Of a DNA stretch of 64,000 nt, positions 9,153 to 18,655 are shown piece by piece. The position numbers were made by a program, and so were the translations under genes. Numbering within the stretch: the first letter of the stretch is position 1; each line of letters opens with the position of its first letter. The notes beneath the pieces are model-generated. The model saw nothing but the letters and a program-made list of their open reading frames with translations, was not told the origin of the DNA and made no database searches. The DNA lies in assembly GCF_910578445.1 (NCBI RefSeq), contig NZ_CAJTQC010000007.1:1-64000 (forward strand), in the 5' to 3' direction. The stretch comes from an uncultured Duncaniella sp. (GTDB lineage: Bacteria; Bacteroidota; Bacteroidia; Bacteroidales; Muribaculaceae).

Positions 9153-9233
9153 GACAATAAAACAACGGACGACAGATTTCTTATCGGCTTGAATAGCGGA
9201 ATCAGGAAATCTGTCGTCCGTTGTTTTATTGTC
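9153..9233. terminator. Bidirectional terminator between GH3 and xth
   Basis: A perfect 28-bp inverted repeat lies at 9153-9180 and 9206-9233 with a 25-nt loop. The A/T-rich stem base supplies a T-rich tail in both directions. It serves the convergent GH3 (+) and xth (-) genes. Confidence 0.85.
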
Positions 9234-9254
9234 CAAATTTAAAGCCGCAATCGA

Positions 9255-10007
9255 CTATGAAATGGTAATTTCAACCGGACAATGGTCCGACCCGAGAATA
9301 TCAGCACGGATATTGGCATCTTTAAGTCTCGAAGCAAAACGCTCGCTCACAAGAAAATAGTCAATACGCCACCCGACATTCTTCTCTCGCGCTCTTGCCC
9401 GATAGCTCCACCATGTGTATGCATCCTCAAGATCGGGATGGACTGCCCTGAACGTATCAACGAAACCTTGGGCGAGCAATTTGGTGAACTCACCGCGTTC
9501 TTCATCCGTAAAACCGGCATTGCGACGGTTGGCTTTCGGATTTTTCAGGTCAATTTCCTTGTGGGCCACATTCATGTCGCCACAGATAATGACCGGCTTT
9601 TCCGCATCAAGCCCTGCGATATACTTACGGAAAGCTTCTTCCCACACCATTCTATAAGGCAGTCGTGCAAGCTCGCCTTGAGAATTCGGGGTATAGACAT
9701 TCACGAGGAAATAGTCACCCATATCCAGTGTGATTACACGTCCTTCATGATCATGCTCGTCAACACCTATGCCATAGGTGACAGCCACCGGCTCATGACG
9801 CGTATATATCGCCGTACCCGAATAGCCCTTTCTGTCGGCAAGATTCCAATACGAACGGTAGCCCTCAAATTCAAGGTCCAAAGCACCGGGACTCAGTTTC
9901 GTCTCCTGAATACAGAAAAAATCAGCGTCTAACGACGCGAAAATATCATTGAAACCTTTCGCACAAACCGCCCGAAGGCCATTGACATTCCAAGATACAA
10001 ATTTCAC
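9255..10007 (-). CDS. xth: Exodeoxyribonuclease III (AP endonuclease)
   Basis: ExoIII cleaves abasic sites and degrades DNA 3' to 5' in base excision repair in the cytoplasm. All hallmark motifs of the EEP fold are present: WNVNG with N8, QETKL with E35, GDMNVAH with D144 and N146, and SDHCPV with D241 and H242. The 250-residue length is standard. The start is GTG at 10005-10007, because it alone gives the conserved MKFVSWNVNGLRA N-terminus. The gene is monocistronic and shares a terminator with GH3. Confidence 0.95.
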   Translation of the reverse strand: MKFVSWNVNGLRAVCAKGFNDIFASLDADFFCIQETKLSPGALDLEFEGYRSYWNLADRKGYSGTAIYTRHEPVAVTYGIGVDEHDHEGRVITLDMGDYFLVNVYTPNSQGELARLPYRMVWEEAFRKYIAGLDAEKPVIICGDMNVAHKEIDLKNPKANRRNAGFTDEERGEFTKLLAQGFVDTFRAVHPDLEDAYTWWSYRARAREKNVGWRIDYFLVSERFASRLKDANIRADILGSDHCPVEITIS

Positions 10008-10079
10008 AACAATTATTATAATTTAAGTATAATACTATTATTCAATAAATTAAACCGATCAATTATATTTATCGGCATA

Positions 10080-10087
10080 CAAAGATA
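10080..10087 (-). promoter_or_regulatory. Candidate -7 element for xth
   Basis: Read on the - strand this is TATCTTTG, a full match to TAnnTTTG, 73 bp upstream of the GTG start. No TTTG is present at -33. Confidence 0.4.
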
Positions 10088-10224
10088 GCTATTTGCATGT
10101 TTTTTTCATTGTTTTCTGTAACTATTCTGATGATTTTGCGTCTAATTAGATGTAATGAGCTATAATCAGGATAAAATTTATTGATCAGCTCTACAATACA
10201 ATCAGATTTCACGATTCAATAATT

Positions 10225-10884
10225 ATGATAATAAGCCTAAAGGATATCAACAAGTCTTATCCCGGAGTAGTCCCCCTTCACGTATTGAAAGATATCAACC
10301 TCACTATCGACAAAGGTGAACTGGTTTCAATCATGGGTGCATCCGGCTCCGGAAAATCAACCCTTCTAAACATACTCGGCATCCTCGACAACTATGATTC
10401 AGGGGAATATTATCTTGACGGGGTATTGATAAAAAATCTTAGCGAGAACAAAGCCGCCGACCTGCGCAACTACATGATCGGATTCGTTTTCCAGTCGTTC
10501 AACCTCATCAACTATAAGAATGCCCTTGAAAACGTGGCGCTACCGCTTTTTTATCGAGGAGTTTCCCGACGTCAGCGCAACAAACTCGCAATGGAACAGC
10601 TTGAACGTATGGGGATGGGCGACCGAGCCACCCACCTGCCAAGCGAATTGTCAGGAGGACAGAAACAGCGTGTGGCCATAGCGCGCTCACTCATCACCAA
10701 CCCGTCGATAATCCTTGCCGACGAGCCGACAGGAGCGCTTGACTCCAAGACATCCAAGGAAGTGATGCAGGTGTTCCGTGACCTCAACGCCGACGGCATG
10801 ACCATCGTCATCGTTACCCACGACCCCGGTGTCGGCGAACAGACAAACCGCATAATCCGTATCACCGACGGTCGTATAATATAA
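10225..10884 (+). CDS. ABC transporter ATP-binding protein, MacB/LolD type
   Basis: This is the cytoplasmic ATPase of a tripartite export system. It has Walker A GASGSGKST (38-46), the ABC signature LSGGQKQR (from 142), Walker B IILADEPTGALD and the H-loop IVTHD. The 219-residue length fits the LolD/MacB ATPase class. Unlike E. coli MacB it is separate from the membrane domain. It leads a five-gene run with two MacB-type permeases, a membrane fusion protein and a TolC-type outer membrane protein. Substrate is unknown; relatives export peptides, macrolides or lipoproteins. Confidence 0.93.
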   Translation: MIISLKDINKSYPGVVPLHVLKDINLTIDKGELVSIMGASGSGKSTLLNILGILDNYDSGEYYLDGVLIKNLSENKAADLRNYMIGFVFQSFNLINYKNALENVALPLFYRGVSRRQRNKLAMEQLERMGMGDRATHLPSELSGGQKQRVAIARSLITNPSIILADEPTGALDSKTSKEVMQVFRDLNADGMTIVIVTHDPGVGEQTNRIIRITDGRII

Positions 10885-10946
10885 ATCCATCTGAAACCAA
10901 AAAGAAAAATCCAACCCCGGTTTTCTCTGTTGATAGAATTATCCAA

Positions 10947-12173
10947 ATGTTTGATCTTGCGAATGAAATAATGGCCACCTTGCGCAACAATAAATTGCGC
11001 ACCGCACTCACGGGCTTTGCCGTGTCATGGGGAATTTTTCTGCTTATCGTGTTGCTTAGCGTCTCGCGCGGGCTTGTCAACGGAATGGAATCGATGTTTG
11101 CCCAACGTGACACAGAGACTGTGTCGATCCGTGGCGGATACGCACAGAAAGCATTTAAAGGTCTTAAAGAAAACAGGCGCATACGCCTCAAGGATTCCGA
11201 CATGGGCGTACTTGAGTCGCAGAATGCGAATGTCATAGCCGACGTAGCTGCACAAGTCTCAAACGACTCGGCAAAAGTCACCAGTTCAAAGGACTATCTG
11301 ACAGGAGGCTACCGAGGCGTATATCCAACTGAACAACGCAACAGCGGCCTCAACATAGTCAAAGGCCGTTTCATAAATCAGAACGACATAAATCAGCGCA
11401 GGCGTGTAGCGGTCATCAACGAAGAGTCGGCAAAAACATTGTTTGGTGAAAAAGACCCTGTAGGCCAGCTGGTCGAAATCTGTGAGCTGTCATTTACCAT
11501 TGTCGGCACATACAAACAGGAATGGCGGCGAGATGTCTACATCCCCTACTCCACGGCCCGCTCGATGAGCGGTGGTTCGGACAGGGTGAACAATATTACT
11601 GTCAAACTCAAAAACGTCAAGACCCTCGAAGAAAGTGACGCTGCTGAAAGCGGCTTCCGTTCCACACTCGGACGTCTACATTCCTTTGCGGATGATGACA
11701 GCGGATCACTGTGGATATGGAACAGATTCTCCGACTATATGCGTTCATCGACAGCAATGGGCGCAATCGGAATGGCCGTATGGGTCATAGGCTTGCTTAC
11801 AATGCTGTCGGGCATAGTCGGTGTAAGCAATATAATGTTTGTCTCCGTGCGCGAACGCACACATGAAATAGGCGTGCGCCGTGCAATCGGTGCAAAACCG
11901 CGCAGCATCCTGAAACAGATTATACTCGAAAGCGTGGCCATAACCACACTGTTCGGATATGTAGGCATAGTCCTCGGAGTCCTTGTGTCGCAGGGAATAG
12001 CCATGCTGACAGAATCGGGAGGAGACGGTTCTCCTATCAAAGACCCGACCGTCGACATAGCAATTGCGATTCAGGTAACACTGGTTCTGATTGTCGCCGG
12101 GGCTCTCGCCGGACTATTCCCGGCCATGAAGTCTCTTAAAATTAAACCGGTAGAAGCCCTTCGCGACGAATAG
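10947..12173 (+). CDS. ABC transporter permease, MacB/FtsX type (first of two)
   Basis: This is the inner-membrane mechanotransmission subunit. One N-terminal transmembrane helix (about 20-42) is followed by a periplasmic MacB-type domain (about 45-270), then three C-terminal helices (about 275-400) holding the FtsX signature RERTHEIGVRRAIGAKP. The end KPVEALRDE is typical. Its 408-residue length fits the family. It lies 62 bp after the ATPase gene and 31 bp before the second permease. Two different permeases suggest a heterodimeric transporter, which is inference. Confidence 0.92.
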   Translation: MFDLANEIMATLRNNKLRTALTGFAVSWGIFLLIVLLSVSRGLVNGMESMFAQRDTETVSIRGGYAQKAFKGLKENRRIRLKDSDMGVLESQNANVIADVAAQVSNDSAKVTSSKDYLTGGYRGVYPTEQRNSGLNIVKGRFINQNDINQRRRVAVINEESAKTLFGEKDPVGQLVEICELSFTIVGTYKQEWRRDVYIPYSTARSMSGGSDRVNNITVKLKNVKTLEESDAAESGFRSTLGRLHSFADDDSGSLWIWNRFSDYMRSSTAMGAIGMAVWVIGLLTMLSGIVGVSNIMFVSVRERTHEIGVRRAIGAKPRSILKQIILESVAITTLFGYVGIVLGVLVSQGIAMLTESGGDGSPIKDPTVDIAIAIQVTLVLIVAGALAGLFPAMKSLKIKPVEALRDE

Positions 12174-12204
12174 GCCAATTCACATATCCTTTTTGATCAG
12201 ACAG

Positions 12205-13449
12205 ATGAAAAATCCTATATTTGACATAGAAAACTGGCGCGAAATCGGCACTACGCTTGCCCAGAACAAGACGCGCACATTCATGACTGCTTTCGGTATC
12301 TTCTGGGGTACGGCGATACTCGCAATGCTTATCGGAGGATCGAAGGGGTTGAAGAGCTTTATGAGCCGAAACTTCGAAGGCTTCGCAACTAACGTGGCCA
12401 TCGTCTTTCCGGGCCGCACAACAAAGCCATACGCCGGTTTCAACAAAGGAATGGAACTCGAACTCAACCTGCAGGACATAATCAACATCCGTCGCGCAAT
12501 CCCGGAAATCGAAAATTCCTCGGCCGTCAACAACCTCTGGGCCAACGCACTCTACGGACAGAAAAGTTCAAACGCAATGCTTACGGGTGTCGAAAGCGGT
12601 TATGACAAGATTTTCGTTCCTACAATATATGAGGGCCGTTTCATAAACGAAGCCGACAACACCCGTTCGCGCAAGGTCTGTGTGGTCGGCAAAAAAGTCG
12701 CCGACGAAATTTTCGGGACTGAATCAGGCCTCGGAAAAGAAATCTCACTCAACGGCATATATTATAAGGTGGTCGGCATAGCCGGTCAGACATCGGAAAT
12801 AAGCATGGGAGCGGAGCTTGATGAATCTGTCATCATTCCCTACAACTCGATGCGTGCCAACTACAATCTCGGAACAAAAGTCGGAATGTTCATGATGACA
12901 CTCAAAAGCGGATATGCCCCCGGTGACTATGAGAAGACCGTCAGACGGCTTATAGCCAGAAACCATCCTGTCGCCCCTGACGATGAAGGCGCAATGTACT
13001 TTTTCGATGTATCGGAAAAATTCAAAATGGTCGACAACATATTCCTCGGCATCACCCTGCTTGCCCTCGTGGTCGGTGCGGGAACGCTTTTGTCGGGAAT
13101 CATAGGTGTCGGAAACATTATGTGGATTATCGTCCGCGAACGCACACATGAAATCGGCATCCGGCGAGCGATCGGAGCCAAACCGCGCGACATCATCATT
13201 CAGATTCTCTCGGAGAGTATGGTCCTGACGACTATCGCCGGTATAGCAGGCATCAGTTTCGCCATCATCCTCCTTGCCATCGCAGAACACATGTTTGCCG
13301 ACGAACGTGGTGTCATAGCGTTCCAACTCTCGTTCATGCAGGCGGTCTACATTCTTGTCACCTTCCTCGTGCTCGGTACGGCCGCAGGACTCATCCCGGC
13401 CATCAAGGCTATGAATATAAAACCGATTGAGGCCCTCAACGACAAGTAA
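12205..13449 (+). CDS. ABC transporter permease, MacB/FtsX type (second of two)
   Basis: This is a paralog of the preceding permease with the same layout: an N-terminal helix after NKTRTFMTAFGIFWGT, a periplasmic domain, and three C-terminal helices with RERTHEIGIRRAIGAKP and the end KPIEALNDK. I chose the ATG at 12205. An in-frame TTG at 12193 would add only four residues and is less likely. The protein is then 414 residues. It probably pairs with the first permease and the separate ATPase, with the fusion protein downstream docking on its periplasmic face. Confidence 0.92.
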   Translation: MKNPIFDIENWREIGTTLAQNKTRTFMTAFGIFWGTAILAMLIGGSKGLKSFMSRNFEGFATNVAIVFPGRTTKPYAGFNKGMELELNLQDIINIRRAIPEIENSSAVNNLWANALYGQKSSNAMLTGVESGYDKIFVPTIYEGRFINEADNTRSRKVCVVGKKVADEIFGTESGLGKEISLNGIYYKVVGIAGQTSEISMGAELDESVIIPYNSMRANYNLGTKVGMFMMTLKSGYAPGDYEKTVRRLIARNHPVAPDDEGAMYFFDVSEKFKMVDNIFLGITLLALVVGAGTLLSGIIGVGNIMWIIVRERTHEIGIRRAIGAKPRDIIIQILSESMVLTTIAGIAGISFAIILLAIAEHMFADERGVIAFQLSFMQAVYILVTFLVLGTAAGLIPAIKAMNIKPIEALNDK

Positions 13450-13511
13450 TCGGAATCAATATACAACAACTTGAAATAAACGATAATAACAAACATAATC
13501 ATATTAAAGCA

Positions 13512-14609
13512 ATGAAGAAGTTTTTGCGGATTTTTATGTGGTGTCTGATCGCCGCAATATTTATCGGGACTTTCGTCTATCTTTTCGTAAAATCACAGCC
13601 TGACAAAGAAATATTCGAACTTGTCAGCCCATCGACAGGAACAATCGAACGCAACACGGTGCTTACCGGCAAGATTGAACCTCGCGACGAAATCGAAATC
13701 AAACCGCAGGTGTCAGGCATCATCTCCGAAATCAATGTCGAGGAAGGAGACATGGTGCAGGCAGGCGACATAGTGGCAAAAATCAAGATTGTGCCTGACG
13801 AGGGACAGCTTTCATCTGCTCTTTCAAGAGTAAAGACTGCGAAAATCAACCTTGAAGACGCACGTGTCAAACATGACCGCAACAAACTTCTTTACGATAA
13901 AAAGGTGATAAGCCGCGAGGAGTTTGAAAATACGTCGACCACTCTCTCGCAGGCCAAAGCCGAGCTTGAAGCTGCCGAGGATGCCTACTCAATCGTCAAG
14001 GAAGGTGTCTCGAAAACCAATGCCAAAGAAAGTAACACTCTTGTGCGCGCGACAATCACCGGTCTCGTCCTCGATGTTCCCGTCAAAGTCGGCAGCTCGG
14101 TCATTCAGGCAAATACGATGAACGACGGCACGACTGTTGCAACCGTTGCCGATATGAACAACCTCATTTTCGAAGGCAAAGTAGACGAAACGGAAGTCGG
14201 ACTTCTTTCTGTCGGTCAGCCGATGGAAATATCAATTGGAGCGCTTCCCGATTTGAAACTCGACGCCGTCATCGAACTCATCGCCCCGAAAGGTGTAGAA
14301 ACCAACGGTGCAAACACATTTGAAATCAAAGCCGCAATCAACGTTCCTTCTGGCGACAAACTGCGTGCCGGCTACAGCGCCAATGCGACAGTCAGCCTAA
14401 GCAAAGCCGAAAATGTGCTCACCATTCCTGAAAGCGTGATTGAATGGAAAGGCGACAGCACGTTTGTATATGTCATGACCGACAGTCTGCCCGAACAGAA
14501 GTTCGAACGCACAGCAATCTCCACTGGGACATCTGACGGCATAAACATTCAGGTCAACAGCGGTATCGACAAGAATGCGAAACTACGTGGCTCATCAATA
14601 AAAAAATAA
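13512..14609 (+). CDS. Periplasmic membrane fusion (adaptor) protein, HlyD/MacA type
   Basis: It joins the inner-membrane ABC permeases to the outer-membrane channel. An N-terminal anchor helix (about 5-27) is followed by a lipoyl/barrel-sandwich half (TGKIEPRDEIEIKPQVSG, about 55-95), a helical hairpin (about 95-175), the second lipoyl half and a beta-barrel (about 215-300). The 365-residue length is normal for a short-hairpin MacA/HlyD adaptor. It lies 62 bp after the second permease and 18 bp before the TolC-like gene. Confidence 0.92.
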   Translation: MKKFLRIFMWCLIAAIFIGTFVYLFVKSQPDKEIFELVSPSTGTIERNTVLTGKIEPRDEIEIKPQVSGIISEINVEEGDMVQAGDIVAKIKIVPDEGQLSSALSRVKTAKINLEDARVKHDRNKLLYDKKVISREEFENTSTTLSQAKAELEAAEDAYSIVKEGVSKTNAKESNTLVRATITGLVLDVPVKVGSSVIQANTMNDGTTVATVADMNNLIFEGKVDETEVGLLSVGQPMEISIGALPDLKLDAVIELIAPKGVETNGANTFEIKAAINVPSGDKLRAGYSANATVSLSKAENVLTIPESVIEWKGDSTFVYVMTDSLPEQKFERTAISTGTSDGINIQVNSGIDKNAKLRGSSIKK

Positions 14610-14627
14610 CCACCTAATAATTCGACG

Positions 14628-15923
14628 ATGAAACGCATCATATATTCCCTCCTCTTTGCAGCCGGACTATCACAGACAGTGATGGCCGACGCTTGGAGTC
14701 TCGACAGCTGCGTGAACTATGCACTCAGCCACAATCTCAATGTCAGAAGCGCTGAAATCAGCCGCATGCAAAGCGAGCTGTCTGTCACGGAAGCAAAAGA
14801 CGGATTTCTACCACAGCTTTCAGCAGGAGCGGGACAGAACTGGAGCTTTGGTCGAGGCCTCACGTCGGCAAACACTTATGCCAACCGCAACACCTCGTCA
14901 TTTTCTTGGAACGTACAGATGTCACTGCCGATATTTCAGGGACTTCGCAACATCCGTCAGCTACGTTACGCACAATCGAGCCTCAGCATGGCTGAAATGC
15001 AGACCGAAGCCTCTCGCGATGAAGTACGTCTTAGCGTCATTACATCCTATCTGCAAGTCCTTTTCAACAAGGAGATTCTTGAGGTGAGCCGCGAACAGCT
15101 CCGTCTGTCCAACATACAGCTCGAACGCCAGCGGGCATTGCTCGAAGGCGGCAAAGTCCCTGAAGTAGACGTAATCCAAGCCAATGCGCAGGTAGCTCAA
15201 AATGAAGTGCAGGTGGTCAATTCCGAAAACGACTATACCACGTCAATCATCGAGCTCGCCAAACTTCTTGAACTCGACAATCTTGAAGGATTCGACGTAA
15301 TGCCTATCGATGATGACACAATGTCGCTTTTAAACGCGGAGGAGGTATATCGCAACGCTCTTGCCAACTATCCTGCTATCTCGGCCGCACGTCAGGCCAT
15401 TAAAGTCGCTGACGACGGTATTACACTGGCCAAAAGCGGATATCTTCCCACTCTCAGCTTCAACGCCGGCCTCGGAAGCAGCTACTACACCGTATCGGGA
15501 GATGAAAGTAAAAAGTTTGGCTCTCAGATGAGAGATAATTTCTCAAAAAGCCTTGGTTTTTCACTCAATATTCCGATTTTTGATGCCTTTTCAACACGCA
15601 ACCAGATACGTCAGGCAAAAGTCAGAAAACTTTCAGCCGAGCTTCAGCTCGAACAACAGCAGAGCGAACTGCATCGCGCAATCCGCCTCGCCTATCAGCA
15701 GGCCGTAGGTGCTGAAAAGAAATACGAGGCCGGGAAAATCGCAGTCGACGCATCAAAAGCGGCGCTTGACGCGATGACCGAAAAATATACCTACGGCAAA
15801 GCTAACGCTACAGAATGGGAACAGACTCAATCAGACTATATTACCACTCTCGCGCAGCAGGTTCAGGCCAAATATGAACTTATACTCAGAAACAAGGTAC
15901 TCCAGTTCTACAACAGGCAATAA
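14628..15923 (+). CDS. TolC-family outer membrane efflux protein
   Basis: This is the outer-membrane and periplasmic tunnel of the tripartite exporter. A signal peptide (MKRIIYSLLFAAGLSQTVMA) precedes two OEP repeats, each of long coiled-coil helices joined by beta strands. WSLDSCVNYALSHNLNV at the start and ARQAIKVADDGITLAKSGYLP near 250 are the typical repeat openings. The 431-residue length is standard. It ends the operon, and a perfect-stem terminator follows 18 bp after the stop. Confidence 0.93.
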   Translation: MKRIIYSLLFAAGLSQTVMADAWSLDSCVNYALSHNLNVRSAEISRMQSELSVTEAKDGFLPQLSAGAGQNWSFGRGLTSANTYANRNTSSFSWNVQMSLPIFQGLRNIRQLRYAQSSLSMAEMQTEASRDEVRLSVITSYLQVLFNKEILEVSREQLRLSNIQLERQRALLEGGKVPEVDVIQANAQVAQNEVQVVNSENDYTTSIIELAKLLELDNLEGFDVMPIDDDTMSLLNAEEVYRNALANYPAISAARQAIKVADDGITLAKSGYLPTLSFNAGLGSSYYTVSGDESKKFGSQMRDNFSKSLGFSLNIPIFDAFSTRNQIRQAKVRKLSAELQLEQQQSELHRAIRLAYQQAVGAEKKYEAGKIAVDASKAALDAMTEKYTYGKANATEWEQTQSDYITTLAQQVQAKYELILRNKVLQFYNRQ

Positions 15924-15941
15924 CGTTTCACCACATACAAG

Positions 15942-15991
15942 ATCACGGCTCTTCCGATATATGCTTAATCAGATTTCGGAAGAGCCGTGAT
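15942..15991 (+). terminator. Terminator of the ABC/TolC operon
   Basis: A perfect 16-bp inverted repeat, ATCACGGCTCTTCCGA (15942-15957) and its complement (15976-15991), is followed by TATTTTC. Confidence 0.85.
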
Positions 15992-16059
15992 TATTTTCAG
16001 ACATTTCGCTACATGCAATTCCCGGTGTCGGGAACACCAATGTCACACATGAATGACGG

Positions 16060-16941
16060 TTATTTCTTCTTTCGAGGACGGTGGGTCGACCAATAGTGGA
16101 AATCACACTGCGACTCGACATCCGATTCTATATCGTCGGGCAACGATGCGAAGAAATCATGTCCTGTAAGAGCTTCGACCGAATCAATCGTGACAGCACA
16201 GGCCTGCATTCCGCCTTCAACTTTTCCGTTTGGCATTATAAATCCTATGCCACGTGCCGGAGTCGTATAAGGAGATATGATGACTTTAAAAAATTTACGC
16301 GGGACATAGACACGTGAGTCACCGATATATTCAATCGGCTTGCCATCAATAATCGGTCCGCAAACAATATATATGACACTGTCGGCCTCAGCCCATTGAC
16401 GGCATTTCTCTTCAAGATTCTTCCAGCTGCCGGCATTCAGCGTCTTGACCTGAGGACAGATATTTGTCATATAGAATGTCTGTGACATTGCATCCTTATC
16501 CCAACGCATATCTCCGGCCGGCGCCATGTGGCCACGGTCATATCCTGAATAGCTGTAGTCCCATGTCTCGGCACTACCCTCAATCTCCGGGTCGGCTGAA
16601 AATTTATTTGAGCGCGTCACATTGCCGGATGTCTCATCTGCAGTGAGTTCCCATGAGACCCAGTTCGGAATATGATACTGAGGGTTGAACGACAAGTCCA
16701 TCCCTTTATAGCTCTTGGTGACTTCCTTTAGTGAAGGATTTGTCTTCACGGCCATGAGGTTGCCATACTCACCATGCGCCACATTAGCGATATCCGCATT
16801 CTGTTCCTTACCGTCAAGTTTCTCACCGAGATAGGTACACGCGGCTATAAGAACCACTGCTAATAACGCACGATATAACTTATTTGAAGTTGAGTTTGAT
16901 GTCGACGACTTTTTCTTTTTACTTTTTCTCTTTGTTGCCAT
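16060..16941 (-). CDS. Membrane-anchored DNA/RNA non-specific endonuclease (NUC1 family)
   Basis: The family cleaves DNA and RNA using one magnesium-bound histidine centre. The motif DRGHMAP (135-141, catalytic H138) and the downstream metal-binding N160 in MTNICPQ are intact. The N-terminus is very basic (KRKSKKKK), followed by one hydrophobic helix (about 23-38), so the enzyme is probably anchored in the inner membrane or secreted and acts outside the cytoplasm. The 293-residue length is usual for Bacteroidetes members. It lies 80 bp after fdtB in the same direction, with no clear terminator between, but a functional link is not evident. Confidence 0.92.
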   Translation of the reverse strand: MATKRKSKKKKSSTSNSTSNKLYRALLAVVLIAACTYLGEKLDGKEQNADIANVAHGEYGNLMAVKTNPSLKEVTKSYKGMDLSFNPQYHIPNWVSWELTADETSGNVTRSNKFSADPEIEGSAETWDYSYSGYDRGHMAPAGDMRWDKDAMSQTFYMTNICPQVKTLNAGSWKNLEEKCRQWAEADSVIYIVCGPIIDGKPIEYIGDSRVYVPRKFFKVIISPYTTPARGIGFIMPNGKVEGGMQACAVTIDSVEALTGHDFFASLPDDIESDVESQCDFHYWSTHRPRKKK

Positions 16942-17021
16942 TGTTAAATTAAATTCTTATAACACTCCAAGAAACTGACCGATCCTCCATGATTGGAGCT
17001 GACGGACAGTTAAGAGGCTGT

Positions 17022-18161
17022 TTAAAAATCCAGTCCGTTAATAACAGATCCGATTTCAGCTGCATCGGCCACAGATATGCCCGTACCGATAGGCAGACTG
17101 ACAATTTCATCCGCAATACGCTCTGTGACAGGAAGCGGCCCATGAACAAGCGAAGCATAACACAGCTGACGATGCGGAGGCACAGCATAGTGTATGTCAG
17201 TCCCGATTCCCTCATTCTCCATTTGTCTCATGAAACTCTCCCTTCTATCAGCCGGAACTCTGATGACATACTGATGCCATACACAATCATTGACCTCGTT
17301 TGTCATCAGAGGCAGAACTATATCCCGACGGTCGATTGTCCGGCGATAGGCCAAAGCACGAGCAAAACGGTCTGCATTCTCCGAATTAAGGTGCGGGAGT
17401 TTCACGCGGAGCATTGCAGCCTGAATCGGGTCAAGGCGACAGTTGAAACCTCGGTAGAGGTTGTGATACCTGCGGTCAGAGCCATAATTGGCAAGTGCGC
17501 GGACAGTCCGCGCAAGCTCCTCGTCGTGGGTCAAAACAGCTCCGGCATCACCGAGCGCGCCTACATTTTTCGTAGGATAGAAACTTATGCCTGCCGCATC
17601 ACCGAGCGCACCGGCATGATGAGATTCATGAAATCCGGAGTAAAGAGTCCGCGCACCGAGAGCCTGCGCACAATCCTCAATCACTTTCAGACCATGCCTA
17701 CGGGCTACATCGACAAGAGTATCATCCCAAGCCACACGCCCATAAAGATGGACCGTCATTATCGCACGCGTCCTTTCGGTGAGAGCCTGTTCAAGAAGGC
17801 CTGTGTCAATATTCATCGTGCGCTCGTCAATGTCAACAGCCACGGGTGTGAGGCCTGCATCGCTAATAGCAAGCACAGATGCGATGTAGGTGTTTGCCGG
17901 ATAAATCACCTCGTCACCGTCGCTCAACACACCCATCTCTTTATACGCCCGTAATATCAGCCTGAGCGCATCAAGGCCATTGCTCACTCCGACAGCGAAA
18001 GGCGCACCGGTATATGAAGACAAATCGCTTTCAAATGCTTCGATTTCCGGCCCTCCTATGTAACGGCCACTGCGGATCACACGCTCAGCCGCAGCAACCA
18101 TCTCGTCGGCATAGGGTTCATTCACCCTGCCCAAATCAAGAAAAGGATACTTCAAATTCAT
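17022..18161 (-). CDS. fdtB: DegT/DnrJ/EryC1-family PLP sugar aminotransferase, FdtB-like
   Basis: The protein is a PLP-dependent aminotransferase that puts an amino group on a nucleotide keto-sugar. The PLP lysine is K198 in ISFYPTKNVGALGDAG, and D163 in VIEDCAQALGA should bind the pyridine nitrogen. The 379-residue length is standard. Its ATG overlaps the stop of the upstream 3,4-ketoisomerase gene (ATGA), so translation is coupled. Together they should make a 3-amino-3,6-dideoxyhexose such as dTDP-Fuc3N or dTDP-Qui3N, for a surface glycan. Which epimer is formed cannot be decided. No acetyltransferase or glycosyltransferase is adjacent. Confidence 0.88.
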   Translation of the reverse strand: MNLKYPFLDLGRVNEPYADEMVAAAERVIRSGRYIGGPEIEAFESDLSSYTGAPFAVGVSNGLDALRLILRAYKEMGVLSDGDEVIYPANTYIASVLAISDAGLTPVAVDIDERTMNIDTGLLEQALTERTRAIMTVHLYGRVAWDDTLVDVARRHGLKVIEDCAQALGARTLYSGFHESHHAGALGDAAGISFYPTKNVGALGDAGAVLTHDEELARTVRALANYGSDRRYHNLYRGFNCRLDPIQAAMLRVKLPHLNSENADRFARALAYRRTIDRRDIVLPLMTNEVNDCVWHQYVIRVPADRRESFMRQMENEGIGTDIHYAVPPHRQLCYASLVHGPLPVTERIADEIVSLPIGTGISVADAAEIGSVINGLDF

Positions 18162-18580
18162 ATGCGTCTGCCACTTTCGACTGCAAGGCGTTTGAATTCC
18201 TCATAGTCTCGGATATATTCATCAGGATCATAAAGGATAGAAGTCATTACAAGACACACGCTTCCCGATGCGAAATTGTCGAGCGTACGCCAATAGCCCG
18301 GTGGAATGTACAGTCCTTCAAACGGACGGTTAAGCGTATAAGTCATCCAAGTAAAACCGTCATAAAGATTCACATTGAAGCAACCGTTCACTGCCACAAG
18401 AAGCGACTTGGCTTCCTTGTGGGAATGCCCTCCACGGGCCTCGCCGGCAGGGACATCGTAAGTCCAGTAGCATCTGGCAATTTCAAAAGGTATCTGGTCA
18501 TTGTCCTGCACAAATGTAAGGCTTCCACGGGGGTCATATATCCGAGGAAGTTGTATCAGACAAGGTCTGTCAATATCCAT
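18158..18580 (-). CDS. fdtA: dTDP-4-keto-6-deoxyhexose 3,4-ketoisomerase, FdtA/QdtA (WxcM-like)
   Basis: This small cupin isomerises dTDP-4-keto-6-deoxyglucose to the 3-keto sugar used by FdtB. It has the family start (LPRIYDPRGSLTFVQD), the histidine motif ARGGHSHKE and the cupin strand ending in YIPPGYWRTL. The 140-residue length is typical. Its stop overlaps the start of fdtB by 4 bp. Fucose-type (FdtA) and quinovose-type (QdtA) enzymes differ by few residues, so the C4 stereochemistry is not assigned. A promoter-like sequence and an 11-bp inverted repeat lie upstream. Confidence 0.88.
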   Translation of the reverse strand: MDIDRPCLIQLPRIYDPRGSLTFVQDNDQIPFEIARCYWTYDVPAGEARGGHSHKEAKSLLVAVNGCFNVNLYDGFTWMTYTLNRPFEGLYIPPGYWRTLDNFASGSVCLVMTSILYDPDEYIRDYEEFKRLAVESGRRI

Positions 18581-18619
18581 AGGTTGAGATGTATTATATA
18601 TTATGGTGATATGGTGTTA

Positions 18620-18655
18620 CAAAGGTAATGATTTATGGCTTGTGATAAATCATTA
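18620..18655 (-). promoter_or_regulatory. Candidate fdtAB promoter with overlapping inverted repeat
   Basis: On the - strand TACCTTTG (18620-18627) matches the -7 consensus, and TTTA (18646-18649) is a near -33 with an 18-bp spacer. The fdtA start is 40 bp downstream. A perfect 11-bp inverted repeat, TAATGATTTAT with its complement at 18626-18636 and 18645-18655, covers the spacer and could be an operator. Confidence 0.45.

Noticed and set aside
16989..17954. 321-codon + strand open frame opposite fdtB
   Set aside because: It is antisense to a clear aminotransferase with its PLP lysine. The translated product has no domain pattern.
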